This document shows, piece after piece, positions 10,470-24,900 of a DNA stretch of 64,000 nt. Below the pieces are notes generated by a model. That model worked only from the letters and a program-made list of their open reading frames with translations. It was not told where the DNA came from and searched no databases. Each line of letters starts with the position of its first letter. Within the stretch, counting starts at the first letter, position 1. The translations under genes were made by a program, and so were the position numbers. The stretch is from Flaccisagitta enflata (Eukaryota > Chaetognatha > Sagittoidea > Aphragmophora), in the NCBI GenBank assembly GCA_965153355.1, contig OZ231126.1:80414001-80478000 (forward strand), given 5' to 3'.

Positions 10470-13022
10470 TTAAAGCACAAGGTTTTTATATTGTTCTATG
10501 ATCCGATAATTATTCCGAAACATGAATGTGGATAATAGAAGTTGATAAGTAGGGGCATTGCTAAATTGAGCCGTAATGTCGATTTTCTGTAGGACTTTGT
10601 TGAATTGCTCGCAGACTTGTGTATTGATTTTGGCTGTGTGTGGGTACAAGTTACAGTCAAAGCTCCTGCTACAAGCAATGTGGTTAGTATTGTGGAAATT
10701 GTCGATTAAAAACATGGAATTGCGAAAAAAGTCCGGTTCTCTATTCATGGCAAATTCGCGGGCATGGCATGCATTATCGTAACTACGGCAAAAAAGAAAA
10801 AAAAATAACGAAAAAAACAATATTTTTAGGAATTTTTCGACATAGAAATAGTCTAATTGCTTAACACGCTTGATACATTTTCTTGATTAAGTACAGTTAA
10901 GCTTCGCTAGAGCGCCCTCTAATGGACTCAATTATGCCTTATAGCCATTAAAAAATCTCAGTTACAGGAAGCAGATTGCATTCATTAGGAAGATATTTCT
11001 ACAAAGATGAATTTTTATTTTAGCAATCACTTTCTAGCTGTTCTATGGGTTGAGATGTCTTTATTTGAAGGTGTCGGTAAAATTATTTTCAAGGTGGGAT
11101 TGATATGTCAATTACATATCATGACATGTGTGATAACGTGATTTTAAGTATTTTCATGCTTTTATTTATTTATATATTTTTTTTTTTTGCCATAGTTACA
11201 TTAAAACTCTTGGAGCTTTCTCCCAATATTCCAGAAGTGTACTGAAGAGAAAACGGGGACTTTCACTGTGTGACATTGGGACGGCAATCAGAGCCACTCC
11301 ATGGCCGCATAGGCCTAAGAAGGTGTTGGAATGATGTTGTGTGGGAGTGGGGATTTTCTTACAGTCACTGGCACCTTGTGATTCCTTGTTAGCCGCTGAT
11401 TCTGATTGGACATATTTCCGCATTTGTCTGATTCGATCTCTCCCTGTTAGTACATATTTGTAGCGTGAGGTGGGTGGCAAGGCTTCTGTCTTTTCAAACC
11501 ATCTGTCATTGCGCATGGTCGACAGATACTGCTGATGCAATTGTACAAGGAATTTTTGAAATAGTGTGACGCAATGGGCCGGAATTTTTTGTATCACATG
11601 TGCCAACATTGGTGTTATTGCGGCAAATTGCAACATCAAAGCAGGGTCAGTTTGTGGATTACGTTCCATCGTTGCAACAAGGTGGAAAATGTTTCTGGCT
11701 CTAGTGGATGGTAGCTGTAAGAATGAGTCAATACTGCTGTACTGTAAGGACATTTCATTGACAAATATTTGCAAATATTCTGGAATTATCATTTGTTCCC
11801 CTGTATTGGTAACCAAAGCCGAAAGAAAATTTCCAAGAGCGTTCTCGGTCTTGGTACCAAGAACAAGACAGGATGTGAGCTTCGCAACATCTGAGGCTGT
11901 CAATGTTGAATCTCTTTTATTTTTTTCATCACTGCGATCAATGCCAGACAAATTCTCAAGGAGTTTTTTTGCTTCTGCAGTGTTGACTATTTGTCTTCCT
12001 GTTCGGCTACCCACAACAGCAATTTCAGTGTTACTCTGAAGTAGAGCCGGTTCATACCTATCAGATGCGGCAATTTTTTCAGTTTTTGGTCCGATCGCAG
12101 TACCATCAAAGACCATGGTACTGCAATCTGGCACAGGACATTGCAATAAGACTTTTTTTTGTTCTGGAGGGGGCGAAGTCAACAGCATGAATCCCTGAAT
12201 GGCAGCGCGAATTAGCTTTTTGAAATGTTCTTTGGAGTATGGAAATTGGCATTGGGTGGCCGAGATCAATGTTTCCATTGCAACCGCAGCTATGGAATGG
12301 AATGATAAGCCTTCCAATGAAGCAAGCATAAAAAACGTTGCACATGTGTATGAAAGAAAGAGTTGATTATTTATATTCACCAAGTTTTCTTGATTTCCAT
12401 CAAAGTATTCAACACACTTACAAGCGGTAGTGCAGTTTTTAAATACCAAAATGGGTTTCATTTCATTGTCTTCCATTGTCTCCGTTATTGCTGCTCCCAT
12501 GGTCAGTATATATGCTTGTCCTAAAAGCAAGGTCGGGCGCTACTACTCGACTCAAAAAAAAAGCCGCACCCTATTTTAAGTTGATGAATAAGGGAAAAAA
12601 ATTATTTGACAGTTTTTCTGTTGAAGTGATTTAAAAGATTTTCAAATTTTCTTTCATTCTAGACCAATCCCAGATCTGTATCTCAAACGGTTTAGGAGCT
12701 AGAGCTCTGCAAAGAGAAGCACTATTTTGCTAAAATGCACTTTTTTCATAGGGATTGCGAAACTGAAATGGGCAAAGTTTTTACTCAAACTAATGCCATT
12801 TCCAAATGAAAAGAGATAGCAATACCAGATTGGCGCCAAATGAAAGATCTTTTAAAGAGCTTTCAAATGGTCTATGATTTTGATTAGTTTTTTTGAAATT
12901 CAGTATGACAATTTGTCATTTAAAAGTGCGGCTTTTTTATTGAGTCGAGTAGTATGTAATGGTTATTTCTATGAATATTCCAGTGTATTGGTTATACAGT
13001 TAAACCCCGCTGTAACTGGCCT

Positions 13023-13085
<63 letters not shown>

Positions 13086-14404
13086 AAAAATAAATCATAT
13101 TACTATTTCAATGGTAAAGAAGTGATTAAAAATAGCAGCCCAAAGACAGTAAATGGTACCTGTGCACCCTGCTTCAGTAGTACAGTTAAACCCCGCTATA
13201 ACGAATCCTAGAGTAACGGAAATCCACCTATAACAAATCAAAAAACTTGGTCCCTTCTTGTCAATTGTTTTAAATTTCTATGTTTGCAATAAAGGAAATC
13301 CACCTATAGTTGATAAAATTTTTGGGTTCCTTGACAGATTGATGGATTGAAAATATGAAGATTTATATCTATATTCTCTATTATTTACATTAGGGTTGAG
13401 TTGTAATACATTACTCTATCGTACATGTTGAAAAACCATTAAAAACGCCCGGTCTTGCCTATAAGTTTTGGCTGAAGAACATTTCCGTGGATGCATAACT
13501 GTTTGGATGGGATGAGACTTGAGGAGTATTTTATAACTCCGTTGGCATGTAGTGAGTTCATTGTTCTGCGGTCCACTGACATGGGGTAAAATGGTATATT
13601 TTCCTTTGAAATAATTTTCAAGTCCAAATCAGCGGTATAGTCGGTTTGTGCTGATGGATCTGAGGACGAAGATGGTATGGAGGAAATTGGCTCAAATGTA
13701 TGGTCACAGGGCGCGGTCGTCTCTGAGTTAACTGCTGTTGTTGTTGCCTCTGATGTTGCAAAGTGTCCTAGGTTGGCCGCCGCATCAGTATCAATTGCTG
13801 GATTTGTTGGCGAGATCACAGATGAGGCTGGGACAGAGGGGGAAGGGGCTGTGTTGGAATGTGACGATGAAGAGCCTGAAATAGGCCTTAATGGATTTTC
13901 TTCTGTAACATTTGAAAATTCTGAAGATGTGGCGATGGAGGGAGTTGACGATGCTGCACATGAGTCTGTTGTTGAGGTCGCAGATGGGCCCAATAACTCG
14001 TTCCCTTTTTTTAAGTGTTCACAATCATGTAATTGTCGCATCCTTTTACAGGTTGAACAGTGTAACCGTCCCCCCTCTGTGGTCACCAATCCCCATCCTC
14101 TTTCGCATTGAAATATTGCCATGAATGGTTTTTCATTGATAAGGGTGTCACAAAGAGGTAGTGATGAGATTTCGATTTTTGAGCACAACTGAGTATGTAA
14201 ACACATGCCATATCTGTAGTTTGGGCATGTACATGTTTTTTCTTCTCCCAAATGAACATGAACGGCACCGTTGAACAAAAATTTTTTCCCTTTACGAGTG
14301 CACATTTTGCGCATCACAATATTACAGTCATCTGCTCGCCATATTGCTTTTTTCGTAAAAAGGAGTTCGCGGTATTGTTCAATTTCTTTTTCGCGGGAAT
14401 CCAT
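10470..14404 (-). CDS. Gene A: KDZ/HMGXB3-type transposase-like protein (~863 aa, 3 exons)
   Basis: Proposed exons are 14404-13447, 12520-11200 and 10782-10470. Exon 1 (from ATG GAT TCC) has a SWIM-like cluster CTCPNYRYGMCLH (residues 58-70) and a second cluster CSTCKRMRQLHDCEH (116-130), then a Ser/Thr-rich linker. Exon 2 has CTTACKC and VFDGTAIG (Asp about 458). Joining exons 2 and 3 (GTAACT donor; acceptor GCCGTAG after a long pyrimidine tract) restores LIYDNACHAREFA, followed by DNFHNTNHIACSRSF and CEQFNKVLQ (Glu about 818). This order of Cys cluster, DG motif, YD-x-AC and C-E-x-F-N is what I know from KDZ-type transposases and HMGXB3-like animal relatives, so I infer an RNase-H-fold DNA transposase acting in the nucleus. 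The first donor is ambiguous: C|GTTTTT (863 aa) or a GC donor G|GCAAGA at 13458 (859 aa), both in phase. All exons are open. Confidence 0.68.
10783..11199 (-). other. Intron 2 of gene A
   Basis: A 417-bp intron in phase 2. Its donor is T|GTAACT and its acceptor follows a T-rich tract with only one C between the T runs. Splicing converts a stop directly after the ATG of exon 2 into the ATT codon of the YDNAC block. This strongly supports the junction. The interior shows a scrap reading ACAGTTAAGCTTCGCTAGAG near 10893, similar to Tigger-like termini. Confidence 0.75.
12541..12954. mobile_element. MITE family A, copy A2, in gene A intron 1
   Basis: It has full-length inverted termini (TACTACTCGACT ... 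AGTCGAGTAGTA) with GCCGCAC sub-terminal motifs and TA at both ends. It sits only 20 bp upstream of the exon 2 acceptor on the minus strand, so its A-rich terminus lies just beyond the branch-point/pyrimidine region of that intron. Confidence 0.82.
13003..13340 (+). repeat. Two Tigger/pogo-like termini flanking an (AT)n tract
   Basis: CAGTTAAACCCCGCTGTAAC at 13003 and CAGTTAAACCCCGCTATAAC at 13183 are direct copies of one terminal motif. A 55-bp AT microsatellite at 13028-13082 follows the first. Neither has an opposing terminus, so both are truncated. The same motif opens the complete MITE at 43356-43647. Confidence 0.6.
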
Positions 14405-15153
14405 GATTACTTTGGTTAACAATAGAAATTGATGAACAACATGTTACTATTTAGATATGATAGACCCCTGATTTTGCGTAACCTTTCTTCTGTGATGTTT
14501 CCGGAAAAGGCGGGCTAACAAATAATAAATAAATTTGTTAAGAATCACTGTTTTATAGACATGTATCTAATAATAGATAACCTAGAAGTTATTGTAAACT
14601 TTAATATCAACAGAAATAGTGCTCAATCATTTCATATGGAGATATATCACCATATTTAAGCTCAAACTCAATATTACATGGTGTGAACATATTTATTATT
14701 GTTGGCCCGCCGATTCTCAAATCATACCATACATGGCTCACAACGCTAAATTTAAAAAAAAATGCATGATTTTTGGGTTGACTGTGTCATGTGCTATTGA
14801 TAATAAAGAGTATCAAATATAGTGTGCCGAATCCCGCCCCTAATCCTTCACACCTATTTGATCTTCCCATTGTGAATTTCACGTAACTCATTCAACTTTA
14901 CATCAAGATTTGTAAAAAAATATTTCTTTTCCTCCACCCCCTCCCAATAGGTTTGACAATGGAAACCCATAATTGGAGGTCGATTGAGTATTATGGCAGT
15001 GACAAGAAAGAATACCAGATAGATATGCGGGATACCCGCCCTTATCCATCATATTCATCTGAAATTCCCATTGTCCAAACCTCAACACAAAATCAACTTA
15101 CAATCAGGACATCCACCTGAAATCAACTTGTAAGGAAATCAACCAGATAAGTA
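14405..15153. other. Spacer upstream of gene A
   Basis: Unique-looking AT-rich sequence with no recognised gene or element. A pair of similar phrases (CGCCCCTAATCC...ATCTTCCCATTGTG near 14835 and CGCCCTTATCC...GAAATTCCCATTGTCC near 15038) suggests a diverged ~200-bp duplication. Confidence 0.4.
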
Positions 15154-15726
15154 CAGTAGATGTCGTCTAGACTTGGAAATTTGGGGGAATTCATTACAGA
15201 AAGACAAATATAGTTAAGAGACTGATATTTGGAATATAGACTAATAAAAGGATGCTTTATTGTCCATGGGTATTGGTTGCCATGGTAACACATTTTCACA
15301 CATTGACGCTTAAGTATCGATATTTTGTGAATTTTTTTGAAGGAACATTGTTTGAAATAAAATTTGATAAAACTTTCCATAATTTATTCTGTAAGAATAT
15401 TGCTAGTTAAGCCGTTGCTAGGGAACGTAACTATGTGTGACAGCCCTGTGATTCTCCCTAGCAACCGCCAAACTAACAATATTCTAACAGAACATACTAT
15501 AGGAAAGTTGTAGCAAATTTTTTTTTAAACAATGTTGCCTCAAAAAAATTCTCAAAATATTAATACTTTAGCGTGAAGACATGAAAATGTGTTTCCATAG
15601 CAACCAACACCCCTAGGCAATAGAGCATCCTTTTATTAGTTTATATTCCAAATATCAGTTTTTTAAGTTTATTTGTCTTCCTGTAATGAATTCCCCCGTA
15701 TTTCCAAGTCTAGACGACATCTACTG
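15154..15726. mobile_element. Foldback Tc1/mariner-like MITE F3
   Basis: It has the same CAGTAGATGTCGTCTAGACT termini as F1, TA on both sides, and nearly palindromic arms that meet near 15450. It lies between genes D and A. Confidence 0.8.
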
Positions 15727-15774
15727 TACTAAAACCATTTTAGTTGGTAATTTTTGGGGAATCTTGTTTATCTA

Positions 15775-15945
15775 CAGTTGAACCCCGCAATAACAGATGT
15801 CCAAGGACCCAGAACTTGTATTGGTTGCCAGAAGATTTCTGCAATTGCTAATACAATAAGTAAACTGAACAAAGGGACACACTATTTTAAAATGCCAATT
15901 TTCCTTACTCTTGAACGTGTTTTTGCAAGGTTTTACTGTATATAA
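15775..15945 (+). repeat. Truncated Tigger/pogo-like terminus
   Basis: It begins CAGTTGAACCCCGCAATAAC, preceded by TA. No right terminus was found, and the remaining sequence to about 16180 shows nothing recognisable. Confidence 0.45.
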
Positions 15946-16187
15946 CAATCTTTGAATCAGGGTCCATCAAAATGTCCACTATACAAAACATGCTATTTCA
16001 AATCTTTAAACATTAGTAGTAACAGGCCACATAAGGAATATTAGCCTCTCAGAACAAGTGTATCAATCATTTGCAAACTGGTAATCCAAGTCATAACAGA
16101 TAAATAAAAACCCAAAAAAAGGTTTGGGCAAAATCCTGTTTTTGCGCGAATCATTAAATGGCAATGGCAGAAATGTATCTATCGTTC

Positions 16188-16522
16188 CATGGACGTGGGG
16201 GAGCTCTGAAGTTCGCCACATCCACTTTGCATTTCAAGACCGAGTGAGGTTCAAGTCCGACTTATGTAAAAACTGAAAACTATAAAAAGAAATGTAATTT
16301 TGCTACTTTTTGCTTTATTCTTGAATGAAAACCCTCCATCTAAAGACTTTTTGTAATAATTTAAACAAACTCAGTTTAATTTTTCTCCTTTTAGGCTCTT
16401 TTTCAAAGAAATTTTTAATTTTTCAACCTTGAATCTCTTCTAATTCAAGACCGACTTGCTTTTCAAGCCCGACTTTTACCACGTCCATGGATGTGGTGGA
16501 CGTGGCGTCCCCTACGTCCATG
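16188..16522. mobile_element. MITE with 8-bp target duplication next to gene D
   Basis: The left end is CATGGACGTGGGGGA and the right end carries the complement of CATGGACGTAGGGGA. An 8-bp direct repeat TATCGTTC flanks both ends (16180-16187 and 16523-16530). Eight-bp duplications fit hAT or P superfamilies; the termini do not decide between them. It lies 44 bp beyond the gene D stop codon and brings a minus-strand AATAAA at 16319-16314. Confidence 0.72.
16314..16319 (-). promoter_or_regulatory. Possible gene D polyadenylation signal inside a MITE
   Basis: A minus-strand AATAAA about 250 bp after the gene D stop codon. It lies within the 16188-16522 element. Use is inferred only from position. 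Confidence 0.25.
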
Positions 16523-16565
16523 TATCGTTCCCATCCACTTCAACAGATCAACCGACGAAAAATAA

Positions 16566-19419
<2,854 letters not shown>

Positions 19420-19800
19420 TTTCAAAAGAATATTTAAACTTTAATTCCCATAAAAAAGTAAAAAAAAATCATACAGCACCATAGGAGCAATGAAGACCTC
19501 AAATGGAGGGACATTTCCTGATTCACTATTCTAATGAAGTAATCAATAAACCTAAACCACTTGAATAATCATTGTTTTGAAGTGAAAGGAAAGGAAATAT
19601 GTATTTTGCACTCTTTCATTTACAATAAATGTCGTTCATTTCTTTTCATTTGAGCTGTTGTGCCAAGTGTCCTAGAGATTCCTGTTAGTAATTGTTGTAG
19701 CTCGATGAGTTACTCATTATTTGAGTATTTAACTAAAACAAACGATGTTAGGCGAGTTTGAATGATGATCATCTTTGATGTAAAATACGTTCCTTCGATT
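19420..19800. other. Putative upstream region of gene D
   Basis: Nothing beyond AT-rich unique sequence. It should contain the gene D promoter but no clear core element is visible. Confidence 0.35.
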
Positions 19801-20223
19801 TAAAACAAATCTCGAGCTCGAGATCGCGATCGCGATCCTCGGGAGGAATCTGCTGACAATGGATTCCTGTCACATGGAATGATCAATAGGAATCGAGGAG
19901 ACGAGGGAGTGAGTCGAGGAGACGAAGGAGAGTCGATGTAAAACTTTAGATTTCGATCTAAAACAGATTTCAGATGAATTTAACATTGCACTGTTACAAA
20001 GTAAGCTACTTTTGTGCTCTCTGCTTTACTCCTCGGAAGTAAAGTTACTTGGGACTGAAATTCGCACTGATCTCGCCGACGAGGCGAGTGGTTTGAAGCT
20101 TGCGGATGCAGGATGCTGTTTTTGCCGTTGACGAGGAGTTGGGGACGCAGCGGAGGGTGAGAGGCGGTTGTCGAAGCTAGGAGGATGTGTTGTGGACGAC
20201 TGTAGCATGCAAGAATATGATAC
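19800..20223 (+). repeat. Left flank repeat of the tRNA-like array
   Basis: It shares patches with the right flank (26930-27540): GACAATGGATTCCTG, GGAGAGTCGA, GACGAGG-GAGTGG and GATGCAGGATGC in the same order. The patch around GTTACAAAGTAAGCTACTTTT is inverted at the right. Identity is patchy, so the copies are old. Confidence 0.5.
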
Positions 20224-20540
20224 CTGAACGAGACAAGAGTGTCAGCTTTGAAACGTGGGATAGTGGTAGAATGCAGGCTTTAAACATTCAAATGGTGGGT
20301 TCGAACCCTGGCTGGGCATATCTTTTTTCTCCCTCTAAATCTTCAAATCCAAAATGAATTTCATTTTTAAAAGAGCAATGCATGCCCATGTGCGTGCACA
20401 CACATGGACAGACAATGCTCTTTCTCAAATGAAAGACAAATGGGAAATGTCAATAATGGATGGAAAAAAAAGCAGGCTCTGACAAGGTTCGAACTCAAAA
20501 CCCTGAATCAAAATCCAACACCATACCCACTCGGCCATAA
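20224..20540. repeat. Diverged leading unit of the 486-bp array
   Basis: A partial first unit. Its plus-strand module reads ATAGTGGTAGAATGCAGGC ... GGTGGGTTCGAACCC. Its minus-strand module has TGGCCGAGTGG and GAGTTCGAACC. The module sequences differ from the later, homogenised units. Confidence 0.7.
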
Positions 20541-21667
20541 TGAGAGCAATATCAAAAATTAACAAATCAAACGCGTTTTTTAAAACCTTGACGTGTAGTT
20601 TTGAAGGATGAGGAGGTTTGCAAGTTTGAAGGTAAGAGGACGGCTGGATGTGACCTCAATCCGTGCCTGTAAATGGAAACAAAGAAAGGCAGATAGGGTC
20701 AGCTCTGACATATAGAGCAGTGGTAGTGCGCTGGGTTTTGGGCGTACAGGTGATGGGTTCAAACCCTGGTCGGGCATGTCTTTTTTCTTCATCCAAATCT
20801 TCAAATCCAAAATGAATTTCATTTTTAAAAGAGTAATGCATGCCCATGTGCGTGCACACACATGGACAGACAATGCTCTTTCTCAAATGAAAGACAAATG
20901 GGAAATGTCAATTATGAATGAAAAAAAAGGGCAGGCTCTGACAAGGCTCGAACTCACAACCCTGAATCACAATCTAACACCTTATCCACTAGGCCACGGT
21001 AAGTAACAACAATTAACCCACGAAGAAAGCAATAATATCACAGAATTACAAATGAAACACTTTGTTTCAAACCTTGAGCTGTAGTTTTGAAGGATGAGGA
21101 GGTTTGCAAGTTTGAAGGTAAGAGGACGGCTGGATGTGACCTCAATTCGTGCCTGTATTTGGAAACAAAGAAAGACCAAGAGGGTCAGCTCTGACTTATA
21201 GAGTAGTGGTAGTGCGCTGGGTTTTGGGAGTACAGGTGGTGGGTTCAAACCCTGGTCGGGCATGTCTTTTTTCTTCATCCAAATCTTCAAATCCAAAATG
21301 AATTTCATTTTTAAAAGAGTAATGCATGCCCATGTGCGTGCACACACATGGACAGACAATGCTCTTTCTCAAATGAAAGACAAATGGGAAATGTCAATTA
21401 TGAATGAAAAAAAAGGGCAGGCTCTGACAAGGCTCAAACTTACAACCCTGAATCACAATCTAACACCTTATCCACTAGGCCACGGTAAGTAACAACATTT
21501 AATCCACAAAAAAAGCAATAATATCACAGAATTACAAATGAAACACTTTGTTTCAAACCTTGAGCTGTAGTTTTGAAGGATGAGGAGGTTTGCAAGTTTG
21601 AAGGTAAGAGGACGGCTGGATGTGACCTCAATTCGTGCCTGTATTTGGAAACAAAGAAAGACCAAGA

Positions 21668-21750
21668 GGGTCAGCTCTGACTTATAGAGTAGTGGTAGTG
21701 CGCTGGGTTTTGGGAGTACAGGTGGTGGGTTCAAACCCTGGCTGGGCATG
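21668..21750 (+). repeat. Example plus-strand tRNA-like module
   Basis: Representative module of one array unit. It has a D-arm-like AGTGGTAGTGCGC, a putative anticodon-loop region GTTTTGGGAG and a T-arm-like GGTGGGTTCAAACCC. Stems are imperfect, so it is tRNA-derived rather than a functional tRNA gene. Confidence 0.55.
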
Positions 21751-21900
21751 TCTTTATTCTTCATCCAAATCTTTAAATCCAAAATGAATTTCATTTTTAA
21801 AAGAGTAATGCATGCCCATGTGCGTGCACACACATGGACAGACAATGCTCTTTCTCAAATGAAAGACAAATGGGAAATGTCAATTATGAATGAAAAAAAA

Positions 21901-21975
21901 GGGCAGGCTCTGACAAGGCTCGAACTCACAACCCTGAATCACAATCTAACACCTTATCCACTAGGCCACGGTAAG
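21901..21975 (-). repeat. Example minus-strand tRNA-like module
   Basis: On the minus strand this begins CCGTGGCCTAGTGGATAAGG, matching the D-arm style of tRNA-Arg. It continues through a possible GTG anticodon loop to GTTGTGAGTTCGAGCC. The acceptor stem does not pair fully. Both internal RNA polymerase III boxes look intact. Confidence 0.6.
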
Positions 21976-24900
21976 TAACAACATTTAATCCACAAAAAAA
22001 GCAATAATATCACAGAATTACAAATGAAACACTTTGTTTCAAACCTTGAGCTGTAGTTTTGAAGGATGAGGAGGTTTGCAAGTTTGAAGGTAAGAGGAAG
22101 GCTGGATGTGACCTCAATTCGTGCCTGTATTTGGAAACAAAGAAAGGCCAAAGGGGTCAGCTCTGACTTATAGAGTAGTGGTAGTGCGCTGGGTTTTGGG
22201 AGTACAGGTGGTGGGTTCAAACCCTGGCTGGGCATGTCTTTTTTCTTCATCCAAATCTTCAAATCCAAAATGAATTTCATTTTTAAAAGAGTAATGCATG
22301 TCCATGTGCGTGCACACACATGGACAGACAATGCTCTTTCTCAAATGAAAGACAAATGGGAAATGTCAATTATGAATGAAAAAAAGGGCAGGCTCTGACA
22401 AGGCTCGAACTCACAACCCTGAATCACAATCTAACACCTTATCAACTAGGCCACGGTAAGTAACAACATTTAATCCACAAAAAAAAGCAATAATATCACA
22501 GAATTACAAATGAAACACTTTGTTTCAAACCTTGAGCTGTAGTTTTGAAGGATGAGGAGGTTTGCAAGTTTGAAGGTAAGAGGACGGCTGGATGTGACCT
22601 CAATTCGTGCCTGTATTTGGAAACAAAGAAAGACCAAGAGGGTCAGCTCTGACTTATAGAGTAGTGGTAGTGCGCTGGGTTTAGGGAGTACAGGTGGTGG
22701 GTTTAAACCCTGGCTGGACATGTCTTTTTTTTCATCCAAATCTTCAAATCCAAAATGAATTTCATTTTTAAAAGAATAATGCATGCCCATGTGCGTGCAC
22801 ACACATGGACAGACAATGCTCTTTCTCAAATGAAAGACAAATGGGAAATGTCAATTATGAATGAAAAAAAAGGGCAGGCTCTGACAAGGCTCGAACTCAC
22901 AACCCTGAATCACAATCTAACACCTTATCCACTAGGCCACGGTAAGTAACAACATTTAATCCACAAAAAAAGCAATAATATCACAGAATTACAAATGAAA
23001 CACTTTGTTTCAAACCTTGAGCTGTAGTTTTGAAGGATGAGGAGGTTTGCAAGTTTGAAGGTAAGAGGACGGCTGGATGTGACCTCAATTCGTGCCTGTA
23101 TTTGGAAACAAAGAAAGACCAAGAGGGTCAGCTCTGACTTATAGAGTAGTGGAAGTGCGCTGGGTTTTGGGAGTACAGGTGGTGGGTTCAAACCCTGGCT
23201 GGGCATGTCTTTTTTCTTCATCCAAATCTTCAAATCCAAAATGAATTTCATTTTTAAAAGAGTAATGCATGCCCATGTGCGTGCACACACATGGACAGAC
23301 AATGCTCTTTCTCAAATGAAAGACAAATGGGAAATGTCAATTATGAATGAAAAAAAAGGGCAGGCTCTGACAAGGCTCGAACTCACAACCCTTAATCACA
23401 ATCTAACACCTTATCCACTAGGCCACGGTAAGTAACAACATTTAATCCTCAAAAAAAGCAATAATATCACAGAATTACAAATGAAACACTTTGTTTCAAA
23501 CCTTGAGCTGTAGTTTTGAAGGATGATGAGGTTTGCAAGTTTGAAGGTAAGAGGACGGCTGGATGTGACCTCAATTCGTGCCTGTATTTGGAAACAAAGA
23601 AAGACCAAGAGGGTCAGCTCTGACTTATAGAGTAGTGGTAGTGCGCTGGGTTTAGGGAGTACAGGTGGTGGGTTTAAACCCTGGCTGGACATGTCTTTTT
23701 TTTCATCCAAATCTTCAAATCCAAAATGAATTTCATTTTTAAAAGAATAATGCATGCCCATGTGCGTGCACACACATGGACAGACAATGCTCTTTCTCAA
23801 ATGAAAGACAAATGGGAAATGTCAATTATGAATGAAAAAAAGGGCAGGCTCTGACAAGGCTCGAACTCACAACCCTGAATCACAATCTAACACCTTATCC
23901 ACTAGGCCACGGTAAGTAACAACATTTAATCCACAAAAAAAGCAATAATATCACAGAATTACAAATGAAACACTTTGTTTCAAACCTTGAGCTGTAGTTT
24001 TGAAGGATGAGGAGGTTTGCAAGTTTGAAGGTAAGAGGACGGCTGGATGTGACCTCAATTCGTGCCTGTATTTGGAAACAAAGAAAGACCAAGAGGGTCA
24101 GCTCTGACTTATAGAGTAGTGGTAGTGCGCTGGGTTTTGGGAGTACAGGTGGTGGGTTCAAACCCTGGCTGGGCATGTCTTTTTTCTTCATCCAAATCTT
24201 CAAATCCAAAATGAATTTCATTTTTAAAAGAGTAATGCATGCCCATGTGCGTGCACACACATGGACAGACAATGCTCTTTCTCAAATGAAAGACAAATGG
24301 GAAATGTCAATTATGAATGAAAAAAAAGGGCAGGCTCTGGCAAGGCTCGAACTCACAACCCTGAATCACGATCTAACACCTTATCCACTAGGCCACGGTA
24401 AGTAACAACATTTAATCCACAAAAAAAGCAATAATATCACAGAATTACAAATGAAACACTTTGTTTCAAACCTTGAGCTGTAGTTTTGAAGGATGAGGAG
24501 GTTTGCAAGTTTGAAGGCAAGAGGACGGCTGGATGTGACCTCAATTCGTGCCTGTATTTGGAAACAAAGAAAGACCAAGAGGGTCAGCTCTGACTTATAG
24601 AGTAGTGGTAGTGCGCTGGGTTTAGGGAGTACAGGTGGTGGGTTCAAACCCTGGCTGGACATGTCTTTTTTCTTCATCCAAATCTTCAAATCCAAAATGA
24701 ATTTCATTTTTAAAAGAGTAATGCATGCCCATGTGCGTGCACACACATGGACAGACAATGCTCTTTCTCAAATGAAAGACAAATGGGAAATGTCAATTAT
24801 GAATGAAAAAAAAGGGCAGGCTCTGACAAGGCTCGAACTCACAACCCTGAATCACAATCTAACACCTTATCCACTAGGCCACGGTAAGTAACAACATTTA

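Noticed and set aside
11566-12039. A 157-residue plus-strand frame inside gene A exon 2
   Set aside because: Antisense shadow of the transposase-like exon.
13677-14111. A 144-residue plus-strand frame inside gene A exon 1
   Set aside because: Antisense shadow of the Ser/Thr-rich linker; no domain.
21668-21975. Functional tRNA genes
   Set aside because: Internal promoter boxes look good, but the acceptor and anticodon stems do not pair properly and the modules are locked in a satellite unit.
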